From Corynebacterium uropygiale (GTDB lineage Bacteria; Actinomycetota; Actinomycetes; Mycobacteriales; Mycobacteriaceae), in assembly GCF_021568315.1 (NCBI RefSeq), contig NZ_JAKGSI010000006.1, positions 1 through 64,000 of the forward strand: a stretch of 64,000 nt of DNA. The letters are read 5' to 3'. A program made the position numbers and the translations under genes. Positions 56,600 through 64,000 of this stretch are shown one piece after another; position 1 is the first letter of the stretch, and each line of letters opens with the position of its first letter. The notes below the pieces were generated by a model, which worked only from the letters and a program-made list of their open reading frames with translations, did no database searches and had not been told where the DNA came from.

Positions 56600-56650
56600 G
56601 ATGAATCCTCTTTCCTCGAGTATGCTCGAATCCGGGGGTTAATCTTATCG

Positions 56651-56677
56651 CAACAAGGGCGATTATAACGCTTTCCC
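56651..56677 (-). promoter_or_regulatory. Possible ECF-type promoter of trxB
   Basis: On the minus strand GGGAAA (56677-56672) and GTTG (56654-56651) are 17 bp apart, resembling the GGAAN-N16-20-GTT pattern of corynebacterial SigH/SigM promoters. A housekeeping -10 (TAAGAT, 56647-56642) lies just downstream. Confidence 0.45.
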
Positions 56678-56720
56678 TATCATCCGCGGAAGAGGCAGGC
56701 GGAGCCCCGGCGAGAGGACG

Positions 56721-57299
56721 TCAGCAGAGGCCGTCGGCTCGCGCCTCTTCGAGGATACGCCGGAGCTGTTCCCGCGCCCGCCCGCGTCGAGACTTAATGG
56801 TCCCCGGCCGGACGTTGGCGATTTTCGCGGCGGAGGCGATGTCGAGGCCGTAGAGGTCGACGAGGATGAGGGCGTGGGATTGGTCGGGGCACAACTGCGC
56901 GAGCGCGGCGCTCAGGGTGAGCGAGAGGTCGAGGTGCCCGAAGGGGTCATGCGTGAGATCCGGATGGGTCTCTCTAGAAGAGTCCTCGGTGTCATCGAGG
57001 TGCGGGCTCTCCCGGCGCTGGCGGTGCGTGATGTAGTCGTGCCCACTGTTCATGACGAGGCGGTGGAGCCACGTGCTGAGCGCCGCCTCAAAGCGGAAGG
57101 TGTGGAGGTGGCGGCTCGCCTTGAAGAGGGCGTCCTGGAGGATGTCGTGGGCGTCGTGCTCGTTGCGGGCGTAGCGCCGGGCCACGACGAGAAGCTTGGC
57201 ACTGTGTCGCGACACAATGGTATTGAATGCGGACTTGTCCCCCTTAAGATATGCGCGGACGAGAGCGAAATCTTCATGGTGCGCGTGTGAATTGCTCAT
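56721..57299 (-). CDS. sigM: ECF sigma factor SigM
   Basis: A 192-aa extracytoplasmic-function sigma factor: region 2 (ARRYARNEHDAHDILQDALFKA, core DAHDILQ) at about 40-85 and region 4 (AALAQLCPDQSHALILVDL, IANVRPGTIKSRRGRAR) at about 125-185. In corynebacteria SigM responds to thiol stress and drives trx and Fe-S genes, in line with trxB directly downstream. No anti-sigma gene follows; the 121-bp gap to trxB is non-coding. Confidence 0.9.
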   Translation of the reverse strand: MSNSHAHHEDFALVRAYLKGDKSAFNTIVSRHSAKLLVVARRYARNEHDAHDILQDALFKASRHLHTFRFEAALSTWLHRLVMNSGHDYITHRQRRESPHLDDTEDSSRETHPDLTHDPFGHLDLSLTLSAALAQLCPDQSHALILVDLYGLDIASAAKIANVRPGTIKSRRGRAREQLRRILEEARADGLC

Positions 57300-57365
57300 G
57301 TGTACCCCCGATGGAAGTGCGTGTATTTATTTAAGCGCGAACATTAAACGCACTTTCCGGGGGTG

Positions 57366-57387
57366 TATGCCCAATGTGTTGGGCATA
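57366..57387. promoter_or_regulatory. Perfect 9-bp inverted repeat between murJ and sigM
   Basis: TATGCCCAA (57366-57374) and TTGGGCATA (57379-57387) with a 4-nt loop. It lies 36 bp past murJ and about 67 bp before sigM. With no T-run on the minus strand it may be an operator for sigM or a factor-dependent hairpin. Confidence 0.5.
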
Positions 57388-57422
57388 TCGGGGGTCCGGG
57401 ACCATGAGCTTTGCTTATAGCT

Positions 57423-60400
57423 TTAAAGCGGATTATCTGTCGAGGTGGCTGCCAAATCGGGGACCGTGGCGCCCGTAATGGTTACATCTTTGACATGGAT
57501 GTGATTCGGGGGCACCTGCTCCCCCTGGGCGGCCGCCGTGCCGGTTGTCGGGCTGAACCACAGCAGGATCGCCTGGCTCGACGTCTTCTGCGGCACCGAA
57601 ATGCTGAGCGGAGCATCTTTGAGCGTCGCGCGCTTGAGGGGTCGTGCGGCCGAACGATCGTGGAGCTGATCGAGCGCCACGTCGCGCGGCACGGAGTAGA
57701 CGGTCACCCGCGTCTGCTCCCCCACCGCGTCGAGGTAAATGCTGCTGAGATTCACCGTGTGCGGGAGCGTGAGGAGGATGCCAAAGCCCTGCTCCTCGCC
57801 CTCGCCGCGCATGTCGGGGGATTCCCACTCGGTAGCGGAATTGCCGTCGATAATTGCGGGGATGGGGGCGCCCTCCGGGGCGTCGGCCGGGGCACTGCCT
57901 GCGTCGGGGGCGTCGGGGGCCGTGGGGGTGGCGCTGCCCTGCTCGCCGTCGTGTGTGCGCGGCCACCACAGCCGGGCGGAGGTCGGGTATTGCGTGCTCA
58001 CCGCCCCTTCCTGCTGGGTGGAGTGGAAGCTATCCACGCTGATGGGAGACTCGTCGCGGTTGCCGACGAGGAGGCTGGCGAACCATGCGGACATCGCCGC
58101 CACGATGATGACGAGCAAGAGCACGAGCATGCCCATGAGCGTGAGCGTGTGCCCGCGGTAGGACTTGGAGCCGAATCCGGGCTGCGCTGTGGGCTGCGGG
58201 ATCTTCTCCTCGCCCTCAAGCACGATGCCCGGGGTGGCCTCGACGTCCGGCTCGTCCTCGGCGTCCTGGCCCGTGAGGCCCACCTGGCGGAGGTGCTCGG
58301 CGAGCTGCGCCATGGACACCTGCTCGCCCTCGGAGGAGTCGACCTCACCCTTGAGCTGGGCGGTCGCGGCACGCGCCTCGTCGCGGACCGCGAGGACGTC
58401 CGTGGCCTCGGACTCGTCGGAGACGAGGGCGCTGAGCGTCGAGGCGATGGCGGAGAAGTCGTCCTCATAGGTGGCCCCACCGAGGACCGCCGGGAAAGCG
58501 AGGACGGCCACGCCCTCCGTGCTGATACGGATGCGCGAGCGGTTATCGAGGCCGAGCGGGGTCTTGACCTGGTGGGCGGCCGCGGCGGCGTCGGCGACCT
58601 CGGCGGTCGCGAAGGCTGCCGCGTGGGGGTCCGCTCCCCCGCTGTCCGCGACGTCGCGCAGCGGGCGCCCCGGCACCCAGTCCGCGACGACAAGGCAACC
58701 GGAGCGATAGGCCCGGACCTCGATGTTCGGGGCGATCCCCGGGTGCTCGAGGGCGGCGAGCTTCCTGGTGCGGCGCACGACCTCGCTCGCCGCGCCCGCG
58801 GCCGCCGCCGGGGAGGCGGGAGCAAGCGGGGCGGATCCGGAGGTGTCGACGAAGACCAGGGCCACAGTCCGGCCCGTTGCCAGCTCCTTCGCCTGCCAGA
58901 AGCGCGCCCCGGGGACGGAGCCGTGATCGGCGAGGAGGCGGAAGCGGCCGTCGGCCACCGGCGCACCCGGGACGAGGCGCGGGCCGCGGACCACGCCCGC
59001 CGACATGGGCGGGGGCACCGGGGAGGCGTTGAAGGCATCGATGCCCTGCATCTGGGCGGAGAGCTCCTGCTGGGTGGGCTCGGCGATGGCGATCTGCTCG
59101 TCGGTGTTCGGGCGGACGAAGCGGCGCAGGCCCGGGATCCGGCCCATCGCGAGGCCCACATTCTGGACCTCGGGGAGGCCGGAGAAGGACAGCGCGACGC
59201 CCGTCACGACGAGGAAGAGGATCCCCATGATGCCGAGGTGGAGGAAGGCGCCCACCTTGCCCATCGCGTCGAGGACGCCGCCCAGCAGGTGGGAGACGAT
59301 GACGTTGAAAATCCACGAGGCGAGGATGCCAGCCAGCGAGGCGCCGACCGCCCACGCCGTCGTGTGGAGGATCGTGCGGGACTGCAGGTGCCCGAGCTTG
59401 CGACGGAGCAAGAACACGCCGATGAGCGCGCCAGCCACGAAGCCAAAACCATTGGCCGCGCCGAGGAGGACGACGACCCGTTCCTGGGAGGAGGCCACGA
59501 GCGGCGCCAGATAGCTGAGCACCACTTTGGCGACCGTGATGCCGGCGATGATGAACGTCGGCGTCCAGGCCTCCTCGCGGGCGTAGAAGACGCGGAGGTG
59601 CAGGAGCACGAGCGAATACGGGATGAGCGTGAACGCGGAGAAGCTGAGGGTCCAGCCGAGGAGGTCCGCATCATGGGTGGTGAAATCCCGGAAGGCAAAG
59701 AGCGTCTGCGCGATATCCAGACCGAAGAACGTGAAGAAAATGACGACCGGGATGAGCGCGATAAACGTGAGCTTTGTCGCCAGCGTGAGATCCCGGACCA
59801 CCGCCTGATCATCGCCCTCCGCGGCATAACGAGAAAGCCGCGGCATAATCGCGGTGAGAAGGGTGACGCCAATAATGCCATAGGGCACCTGGAGGAGCAG
59901 CCAATGCTGGGAATAAATGAAGGGCGCAGAGGCGTCCGAACCGGAGGCGACTCGGGTGCTAATGGCGTAGCCGAATTGGGAAATGCCAACATAAACAATA
60001 ATGGCCAGTCCCATACCGGCGAATTGTTTGAGCCTGGCGTCAATACCCCACAGGGGGCGCAGATTCACCCGAGCGCGCCGCAGCGGCGGGAGCATGATGA
60101 GGAACTGCACGACGACGCCGAGCGTCGTGCCCAAACCCAAGAGCAGGACGTGCGGGTCAAAGAGGCCGCTCGGGGCGGAGGGGTCCAACTCCCCGGGGAG
60201 GAATTGGTACACGAGGAGCACCGCAATGCTCACGATATTGTTAGCCACCGGGGCCCAGGCCCCCGGCCGGAAATAGCCCTTCGTGTTAAGAACCGCCATG
60301 AAGAGCGAGAACATTCCGTAGAAGAGTACCTGCGGCAGCAGCCAGATGGCGAAGGACGTGGATTGGATAACGTTGACTTCGCCGTCGGCACGCAAATACA

Positions 60401-61010
60401 TGCGCACGAGAATGGGGGCCGCTATCACGACGCACAATGTGACGACCACAAGGATGGTCATGGAGAGCGTAAAGAGGCGGCGAATAAATTCTGCGCCGCG
60501 GTCCTCGTCTTCTTTTTCTGCGCGGACCAGAACGGGCACAACGAGGGAGGTCAGAACGGCGCCCAGAACAATCTCGGTAATGAGATTAGGGAGAGTATTT
60601 GCCGTGTTAAAAGCGGAGGCGACGGCGGAGCCTAAGCTCGTGCCGATAAGAACATTCCGCAAAAAGCCCGTGATACGGGAGAGGAGGGTGGGAATCGCCA
60701 TGGATCCCGTCGAGCGGACGACGTCGGTGTCGCTGGGTTTATCGTCGACGGCGGTGTCCGTCGCGGTGGCGGCGGGCTGGGCCTTGAGCTCCTTCACCGG
60801 GATGGCCTCGGCGGTACGGGTGGCGCCGGGCGCCCGGTCGAGACGAGACTTGTCCTCCTGCGGGGGGAACTCCGGGGAGGCCGAGCGGGAGGCGGGACGC
60901 GGTTCGGGAACCGGCGCCGGCGGCGAGGGCGGAACGATACGCGACCTCAGACCAGCCCGCGGGGCCGAAGAACTGCGATGAGCCGGATCAGTGGGATTCA
61001 CGGGAACCAT
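57423..61010 (-). CDS. murJ: MurJ lipid II flippase fused to pseudokinase domain
   Basis: A 1195-aa membrane protein. After a 95-residue Pro/Ala-rich cytoplasmic start come about 14 helices of the MurJ/MviN fold (RITGFLRNVLIGTSLGSA; later NTKGYFRPGAWAPVANN). The C-terminal cytosolic part (about 660-930) is a kinase-like domain lacking the HRD and DFG catalytic motifs, as in mycobacterial MviN, where FhaA binds it after PknB phosphorylation. A further membrane helix and an external beta-rich domain end the protein. The start overlaps the DUF6049 stop by 23 nt; GTG 61001 is possible. Confidence 0.92.
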   Translation of the reverse strand: MVPVNPTDPAHRSSSAPRAGLRSRIVPPSPPAPVPEPRPASRSASPEFPPQEDKSRLDRAPGATRTAEAIPVKELKAQPAATATDTAVDDKPSDTDVVRSTGSMAIPTLLSRITGFLRNVLIGTSLGSAVASAFNTANTLPNLITEIVLGAVLTSLVVPVLVRAEKEDEDRGAEFIRRLFTLSMTILVVVTLCVVIAAPILVRMYLRADGEVNVIQSTSFAIWLLPQVLFYGMFSLFMAVLNTKGYFRPGAWAPVANNIVSIAVLLVYQFLPGELDPSAPSGLFDPHVLLLGLGTTLGVVVQFLIMLPPLRRARVNLRPLWGIDARLKQFAGMGLAIIVYVGISQFGYAISTRVASGSDASAPFIYSQHWLLLQVPYGIIGVTLLTAIMPRLSRYAAEGDDQAVVRDLTLATKLTFIALIPVVIFFTFFGLDIAQTLFAFRDFTTHDADLLGWTLSFSAFTLIPYSLVLLHLRVFYAREEAWTPTFIIAGITVAKVVLSYLAPLVASSQERVVVLLGAANGFGFVAGALIGVFLLRRKLGHLQSRTILHTTAWAVGASLAGILASWIFNVIVSHLLGGVLDAMGKVGAFLHLGIMGILFLVVTGVALSFSGLPEVQNVGLAMGRIPGLRRFVRPNTDEQIAIAEPTQQELSAQMQGIDAFNASPVPPPMSAGVVRGPRLVPGAPVADGRFRLLADHGSVPGARFWQAKELATGRTVALVFVDTSGSAPLAPASPAAAAGAASEVVRRTRKLAALEHPGIAPNIEVRAYRSGCLVVADWVPGRPLRDVADSGGADPHAAAFATAEVADAAAAAHQVKTPLGLDNRSRIRISTEGVAVLAFPAVLGGATYEDDFSAIASTLSALVSDESEATDVLAVRDEARAATAQLKGEVDSSEGEQVSMAQLAEHLRQVGLTGQDAEDEPDVEATPGIVLEGEEKIPQPTAQPGFGSKSYRGHTLTLMGMLVLLLVIIVAAMSAWFASLLVGNRDESPISVDSFHSTQQEGAVSTQYPTSARLWWPRTHDGEQGSATPTAPDAPDAGSAPADAPEGAPIPAIIDGNSATEWESPDMRGEGEEQGFGILLTLPHTVNLSSIYLDAVGEQTRVTVYSVPRDVALDQLHDRSAARPLKRATLKDAPLSISVPQKTSSQAILLWFSPTTGTAAAQGEQVPPNHIHVKDVTITGATVPDLAATSTDNPL

Positions 61011-63708
61011 TCTGTCTGCTTCGAGGAGGACGAGGACGAGGCTGCGCCGCCCGCGAGGAAGGATGATGCTCCCGCGCCCGCTGGCGGTGACGACCCACCC
61101 TAAACACCAGAATCAGCGAGAGGCCAATCACGGCGATGAGAGTGAGCCCAGACGTGCTGAACATGCCCGCGCGGTCTTGGACCGTGAGGTCCACCGGCGT
61201 GGAGATGGCCGCGCCATCCAGGGTGGATAGCCACAGCTGCACGTGCGTCTGATCGTGCTCCCGGGGGATCTCCGGGGTTAACTGCACGGTAATGGACCCC
61301 GATGCCGGAATGCGGACCTTCTCCGGCGTGTGGATTGTGATGTCTTCCGCTGCGGTGTACTGGACCACGGCGTCCACGGGGAGAGGCAGGCGATTCTCGG
61401 CCACCACCATGAGCGGCGAGGAGTCCGAGGTGCGAGTGTAGACCCCACCCGGCGGGATAAGGCTGACGGCACGCCCTAAGGCGAGGAGCCGCTCCCGATT
61501 CTGGCGGAGGTGATCCGTGGTGAGATCGACGGAGGCCTGGTACGTGCTGAGCGATTGGCGTCCCGAGGCGCCCAGGCTGCGAAGAAGCTCCTGGCGCAGG
61601 GGGTTGCTGAAGGTGTAGCGCGTCAGGGCGATGGTGGGGTCATTGGTGAGAAGCCGGGTGAGGTCATCGGTGAAGGCGGCTTCGCGTCGGGCCTGGAGGA
61701 CCTCGGTGTCACTCATGATAGCCGGGTCCTCGTAGGGAGAGCCCGTCTCCGCGATGCCGGGGAAGCCCTCCGCGGAGGCCGGGGCTGCGGCGAGGGCGTG
61801 GGCCTGCTCCTCGTTGGGGTGGAGGTAGAGGCGAAGGCCCATCGGCCGGGCGTTCTCGCGCTCGAAGAGGGAGCTCGCCGAGGTGAGGAGCTGCTCCGCC
61901 GTGTTGGCGCCCAGCTCCGAGGGCGGCATGACGAGGAGCGGCTGCGTGGGTCCCGGTTGGGCCGCGAGCTCCTGGGCGGAGAGCTGAAGGGCGCTCGCGG
62001 CGGTCGCGTCACGGGCAGCGGCGGAATCGAGGGAGGCGTCAAAGCGCGCATCCGGGTTGGCATAGCCGAGGGTGCGCGGGTGCGGTCCCGTGGATGCGAG
62101 CGTCGCGGCGAGGGAGGCCTGGTAGGACACGGCGCGAATCCCCGGCGCGAGCTGCGTAAATCGCTCCTGGCTCTCGGGGCTCCACACGGTGTTGTTGGCG
62201 ACGAGGACCGAGACGGGATTCTCCGCCGGGGGCACGGGCGGCTGGGCGGTGGAGTTGGGCGGAGTCTGATCCTCGTTGAGGGTGGTCTCCGCGTCCGGAG
62301 ACGTGCCCGCGGGGGTGGACTGGGACGTCTGCTCGAAGTCCTCCTCGATGCCGGTGGTGCTCGACGCCCAGCCCAGCGCCCGCACCGTGGGCGGGGAAAC
62401 ATAGCCCGACTCGGGGATGACGACATTCTCCACCGGCGTGACGCCGAGCGTGCGCTCCAGGACCTGGGGGCCTCGCTCGAGTGCCTCCCGGGCGAGCCAC
62501 GAATTGTTCGTGGCGGCGACGGCGTCGAGGTCCGTCGTGGACCACGGGAGGCTCACGACGCACGTCTCGGCGGCGAGTTCCTTGAGGTCCTCCAACCAGG
62601 CGCGGGCGGATTCGGCGCCGCGGCCGGGTGTGGCGGAGGTATCCGAGGAGGTGGAGCCCCAACTATCGCGAAGGCGCTGGCCCGAGGCCTGGACCTGGGG
62701 GCGGTTCTCCCCCACCTCATAGCCTTCGCTCATGCGGCTGACGGCGTCGATGAGGGCCGGATCAAGCGCCAGGCAGGCGGAGGTGCGGAGCGAGGAGGCC
62801 GCGGGGTGGGCGTCGTCGCCACCGGAGTCGGCGAGGAGGTGCTGCCGGTAGGTCTGGAGGAGATCGTGGAGGCGGCCGCCCTGGGAGAGCTCCTCGGCGA
62901 GGCGCTCGGAGGAGAGGAGCAGCGGGGCGCGGCCGGGGGCTTCGCCGGTTTCGCCGGGGACGATGTCGACGGGGCTACTCAGGGGGAGGATGAGGCTGAG
63001 GTCGGGGGCGTGGTGCTCGGCGGTGTTCTCGGGGTCGTCTGGATCGGTGGGTTCGTATGCGGAGGAGGTCTCCCCGTGGACGGTGAGGAGGAAGCGCTGG
63101 CTCGTGAGCTGGGTGGCGCCGCTGCCGGGGGTGGAGCCCTCGACGCCGAGGAAGATGGGATAGATGCCGGGCTCGCCGATGGGGAGGGCCTGGGGATCTT
63201 CGGGATCGGTGGGGATATCCACCCAGGCCTCGTGGGTGCCGCCGGGTGCGAGCTCGGCGTCGAGGGACAGGCGCGTGCTGCCCTCGGCATAGGCGGCCCC
63301 GTTGAGAGAGAGGATTTGGCGCGTGTGGGCGAGGGCATCCTGCTCCTCGGCTCGGCGCGCGAGGAGGGTGAGGTGATCGACCGGCTGGTCGCCGTCGTTG
63401 CGAAGTTTCACGTGAAACCTCATCGGCGCGCCGGGGGCGTCGAGGCTGCTGGGCAGCTCGAGAATGTCCATGTGAACGGCCGATTGGCGGTCATCGGAGC
63501 GGAGCGCCGGGTTGTCCCACTGCGCGCGCACCGCCGGGTCCTCGGGGTTTGTGGGAACGGGGATCCCCTGGGCCGCGGCGGCGGGAAGAGCAAAGGGCGA
63601 GAGGCTGCCGGCGAGCGGCCCCAGCGGCACGAGGGCAGCGCACGTCCCCAGCACACTCGCCCCCACGAGGGCGCAACTCCTCCGGACGCGGATGCTCATC
63701 GAGCTCAT
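60988..63708 (-). CDS. DUF6049 membrane-anchored exported protein
   Basis: A 906-aa protein with an N-terminal signal peptide (ending near PAAAAQG), a large external region and a C-terminal membrane helix ([13 protein letters not shown]) followed by a basic, Pro/Arg-rich cytoplasmic tail. It corresponds in position to mycobacterial Rv3909, between murJ and the NUDIX gene, and is presumed to act in envelope assembly with MurJ. Its ATG overlaps the NUDIX stop (ATGA). The coding sequence contains parS site 4 around residue 100. Confidence 0.85.
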   Translation of the reverse strand: MSSMSIRVRRSCALVGASVLGTCAALVPLGPLAGSLSPFALPAAAAQGIPVPTNPEDPAVRAQWDNPALRSDDRQSAVHMDILELPSSLDAPGAPMRFHVKLRNDGDQPVDHLTLLARRAEEQDALAHTRQILSLNGAAYAEGSTRLSLDAELAPGGTHEAWVDIPTDPEDPQALPIGEPGIYPIFLGVEGSTPGSGATQLTSQRFLLTVHGETSSAYEPTDPDDPENTAEHHAPDLSLILPLSSPVDIVPGETGEAPGRAPLLLSSERLAEELSQGGRLHDLLQTYRQHLLADSGGDDAHPAASSLRTSACLALDPALIDAVSRMSEGYEVGENRPQVQASGQRLRDSWGSTSSDTSATPGRGAESARAWLEDLKELAAETCVVSLPWSTTDLDAVAATNNSWLAREALERGPQVLERTLGVTPVENVVIPESGYVSPPTVRALGWASSTTGIEEDFEQTSQSTPAGTSPDAETTLNEDQTPPNSTAQPPVPPAENPVSVLVANNTVWSPESQERFTQLAPGIRAVSYQASLAATLASTGPHPRTLGYANPDARFDASLDSAAARDATAASALQLSAQELAAQPGPTQPLLVMPPSELGANTAEQLLTSASSLFERENARPMGLRLYLHPNEEQAHALAAAPASAEGFPGIAETGSPYEDPAIMSDTEVLQARREAAFTDDLTRLLTNDPTIALTRYTFSNPLRQELLRSLGASGRQSLSTYQASVDLTTDHLRQNRERLLALGRAVSLIPPGGVYTRTSDSSPLMVVAENRLPLPVDAVVQYTAAEDITIHTPEKVRIPASGSITVQLTPEIPREHDQTHVQLWLSTLDGAAISTPVDLTVQDRAGMFSTSGLTLIAVIGLSLILVFRVGRHRQRAREHHPSSRAAQPRPRPPRSRQNGSRESH
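63405..63418. other. parS: parS site 4
   Basis: Perfect GTTTCACGTGAAAC inside the DUF6049 gene, read there in-frame as part of RFHVKL. It is about 9.5 kb beyond parB and the outermost site in the window. Confidence 0.9.
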
Positions 63709-64000
63709 CGAGGCGTCACCCTTCCCGCGGCCTTCTCTGCGCGGGCGAGCTCGGGCAGGCGGTTGAGCGCCGTGCGGGCGAGCTTCCGCTCATCCGCGTA
63801 CGCGAGGTGCTCGATGAGCTGGCTCACCGGGATCCACGCGACCTCCGTGACCTCCGGGTCCTCGTCGTTGAGGACGCCGTCGACGAAGCGCAGGAGGTGG
63901 TGGTGCACCGTCTTGTGGATTCGCACCCCCTCGGACACGAACCAATAATCAATGACGCCCAGCTCAGCGATCACTTCCCCGCTGATGCCGGTCTCCTCCC
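63705..64000 (-). CDS. NUDIX hydrolase, 5' end outside window
   Basis: The frame is open to the right edge. The visible C-terminal 97 residues begin inside the NUDIX box (EETGISGEV), then [19 protein letters not shown] and a helical end. The position next to DUF6049 and murJ matches mycobacterial MutT4 (Rv3908). NUDIX enzymes hydrolyse nucleoside diphosphate derivatives; the substrate is not determined. GTG 63974 lies within the box and is not the true start. Confidence 0.85.
   Translation of the reverse strand, partial: EETGISGEVIAELGVIDYWFVSEGVRIHKTVHHHLLRFVDGVLNDEDPEVTEVAWIPVSQLIEHLAYADERKLARTALNRLPELARAEKAAGRVTPR

Noticed and set aside
57411..60635. 1074-aa plus-strand open frame opposite murJ
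   Set aside because: High GC at third positions removes stops from the antisense frame. Its composition is Arg/Glu/Gly/His-rich without domains, and murJ on the other strand is unmistakable.

Overview
The window is a high-GC actinobacterial chromosome segment spanning the replication origin, and the gene content and order point to Corynebacterium. The dnaA-dnaN-recF-DUF721-gyrB-gyrA order, rpmH-rnpA-yidD-yidC-rsmG-parA-parB, cwlM-trxA-trxB-sigM-murJ-DUF6049-NUDIX, fhaA-fhaB-pstP-rodA-pbpA-pknA-pknB-crgA, a BsaP/BioB pair, many leaderless-looking promoters and tRNAs without an encoded CCA all fit. The species cannot be fixed from the sequence alone.

Left arm, accessory and metabolic (1-22.6 kb). 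After a truncated unknown gene come a POT peptide transporter, an L-2-hydroxyglutarate oxidase with a divergent GntR regulator, and a full amino-sugar block: a NanR-like regulator, nanE-nanK-nanA on the minus strand and nagA-nagB on the plus strand, which together convert sialic acid to fructose-6-phosphate. No sialic-acid transporter is visible. Next is a two-component system whose kinase and regulator genes flank a gene for a 50-aa secreted, two-cysteine peptide precursor. Then bioB-bsaP with a double BioQ-like operator. Then a four-gene minus-strand cluster: cyclodipeptide synthase, CypX-like cytochrome P450, MFS exporter and XRE regulator. This looks like a pulcherriminic-acid-type diketopiperazine pathway, and its first two genes are clearly lower in GC. 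An M20 peptidase, an AcuI-type reductase, a DadA-type dehydrogenase, a second MFS carrier and tRNA-Leu close the arm.

Cell-envelope signalling block (22.9-36.6 kb). The FHA/PP2C/RodA/PBP/PknA/PknB operon is tightly overlapped and ends at crgA. It is followed by a DUF222-HNH gene, a 0.47-kb intergenic region rich in DnaA boxes, a rhomboid protease, a cyclophilin, a Lys-rich membrane protein and three tRNAs (CAU, Ala, Ile).

Origin block (36.7-54 kb). gyrA and gyrB are separated by a small plus-strand module: a ribbon-helix-helix protein, a degenerate Doc/Fic-like protein and a candidate small RNA. DnaA boxes lie on both sides of dnaA. Four perfect parS palindromes lie at 37.3, 40.3, 51.1 and 63.4 kb. 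GyrA carries Tyr at the position equivalent to E. coli Ser83.

Right arm (54-64 kb). cwlM (pseudo-amidase), trxA, trxB and sigM are followed by a MurJ fused to a pseudokinase, a DUF6049 membrane protein and a NUDIX gene cut by the window end. CwlM, FhaA and the MurJ pseudokinase are known or likely clients of the PknA/PknB/PstP system encoded about 30 kb away.

The three best candidates for something new are the kinase-peptide-regulator array (9.7-11.8 kb), the cyclodipeptide synthase/P450/MFS/XRE cluster (13.3-17.4 kb), and the gyrA-gyrB insert with its putative small RNA, considered together with the extra DnaA-box cluster at 33.5 kb.
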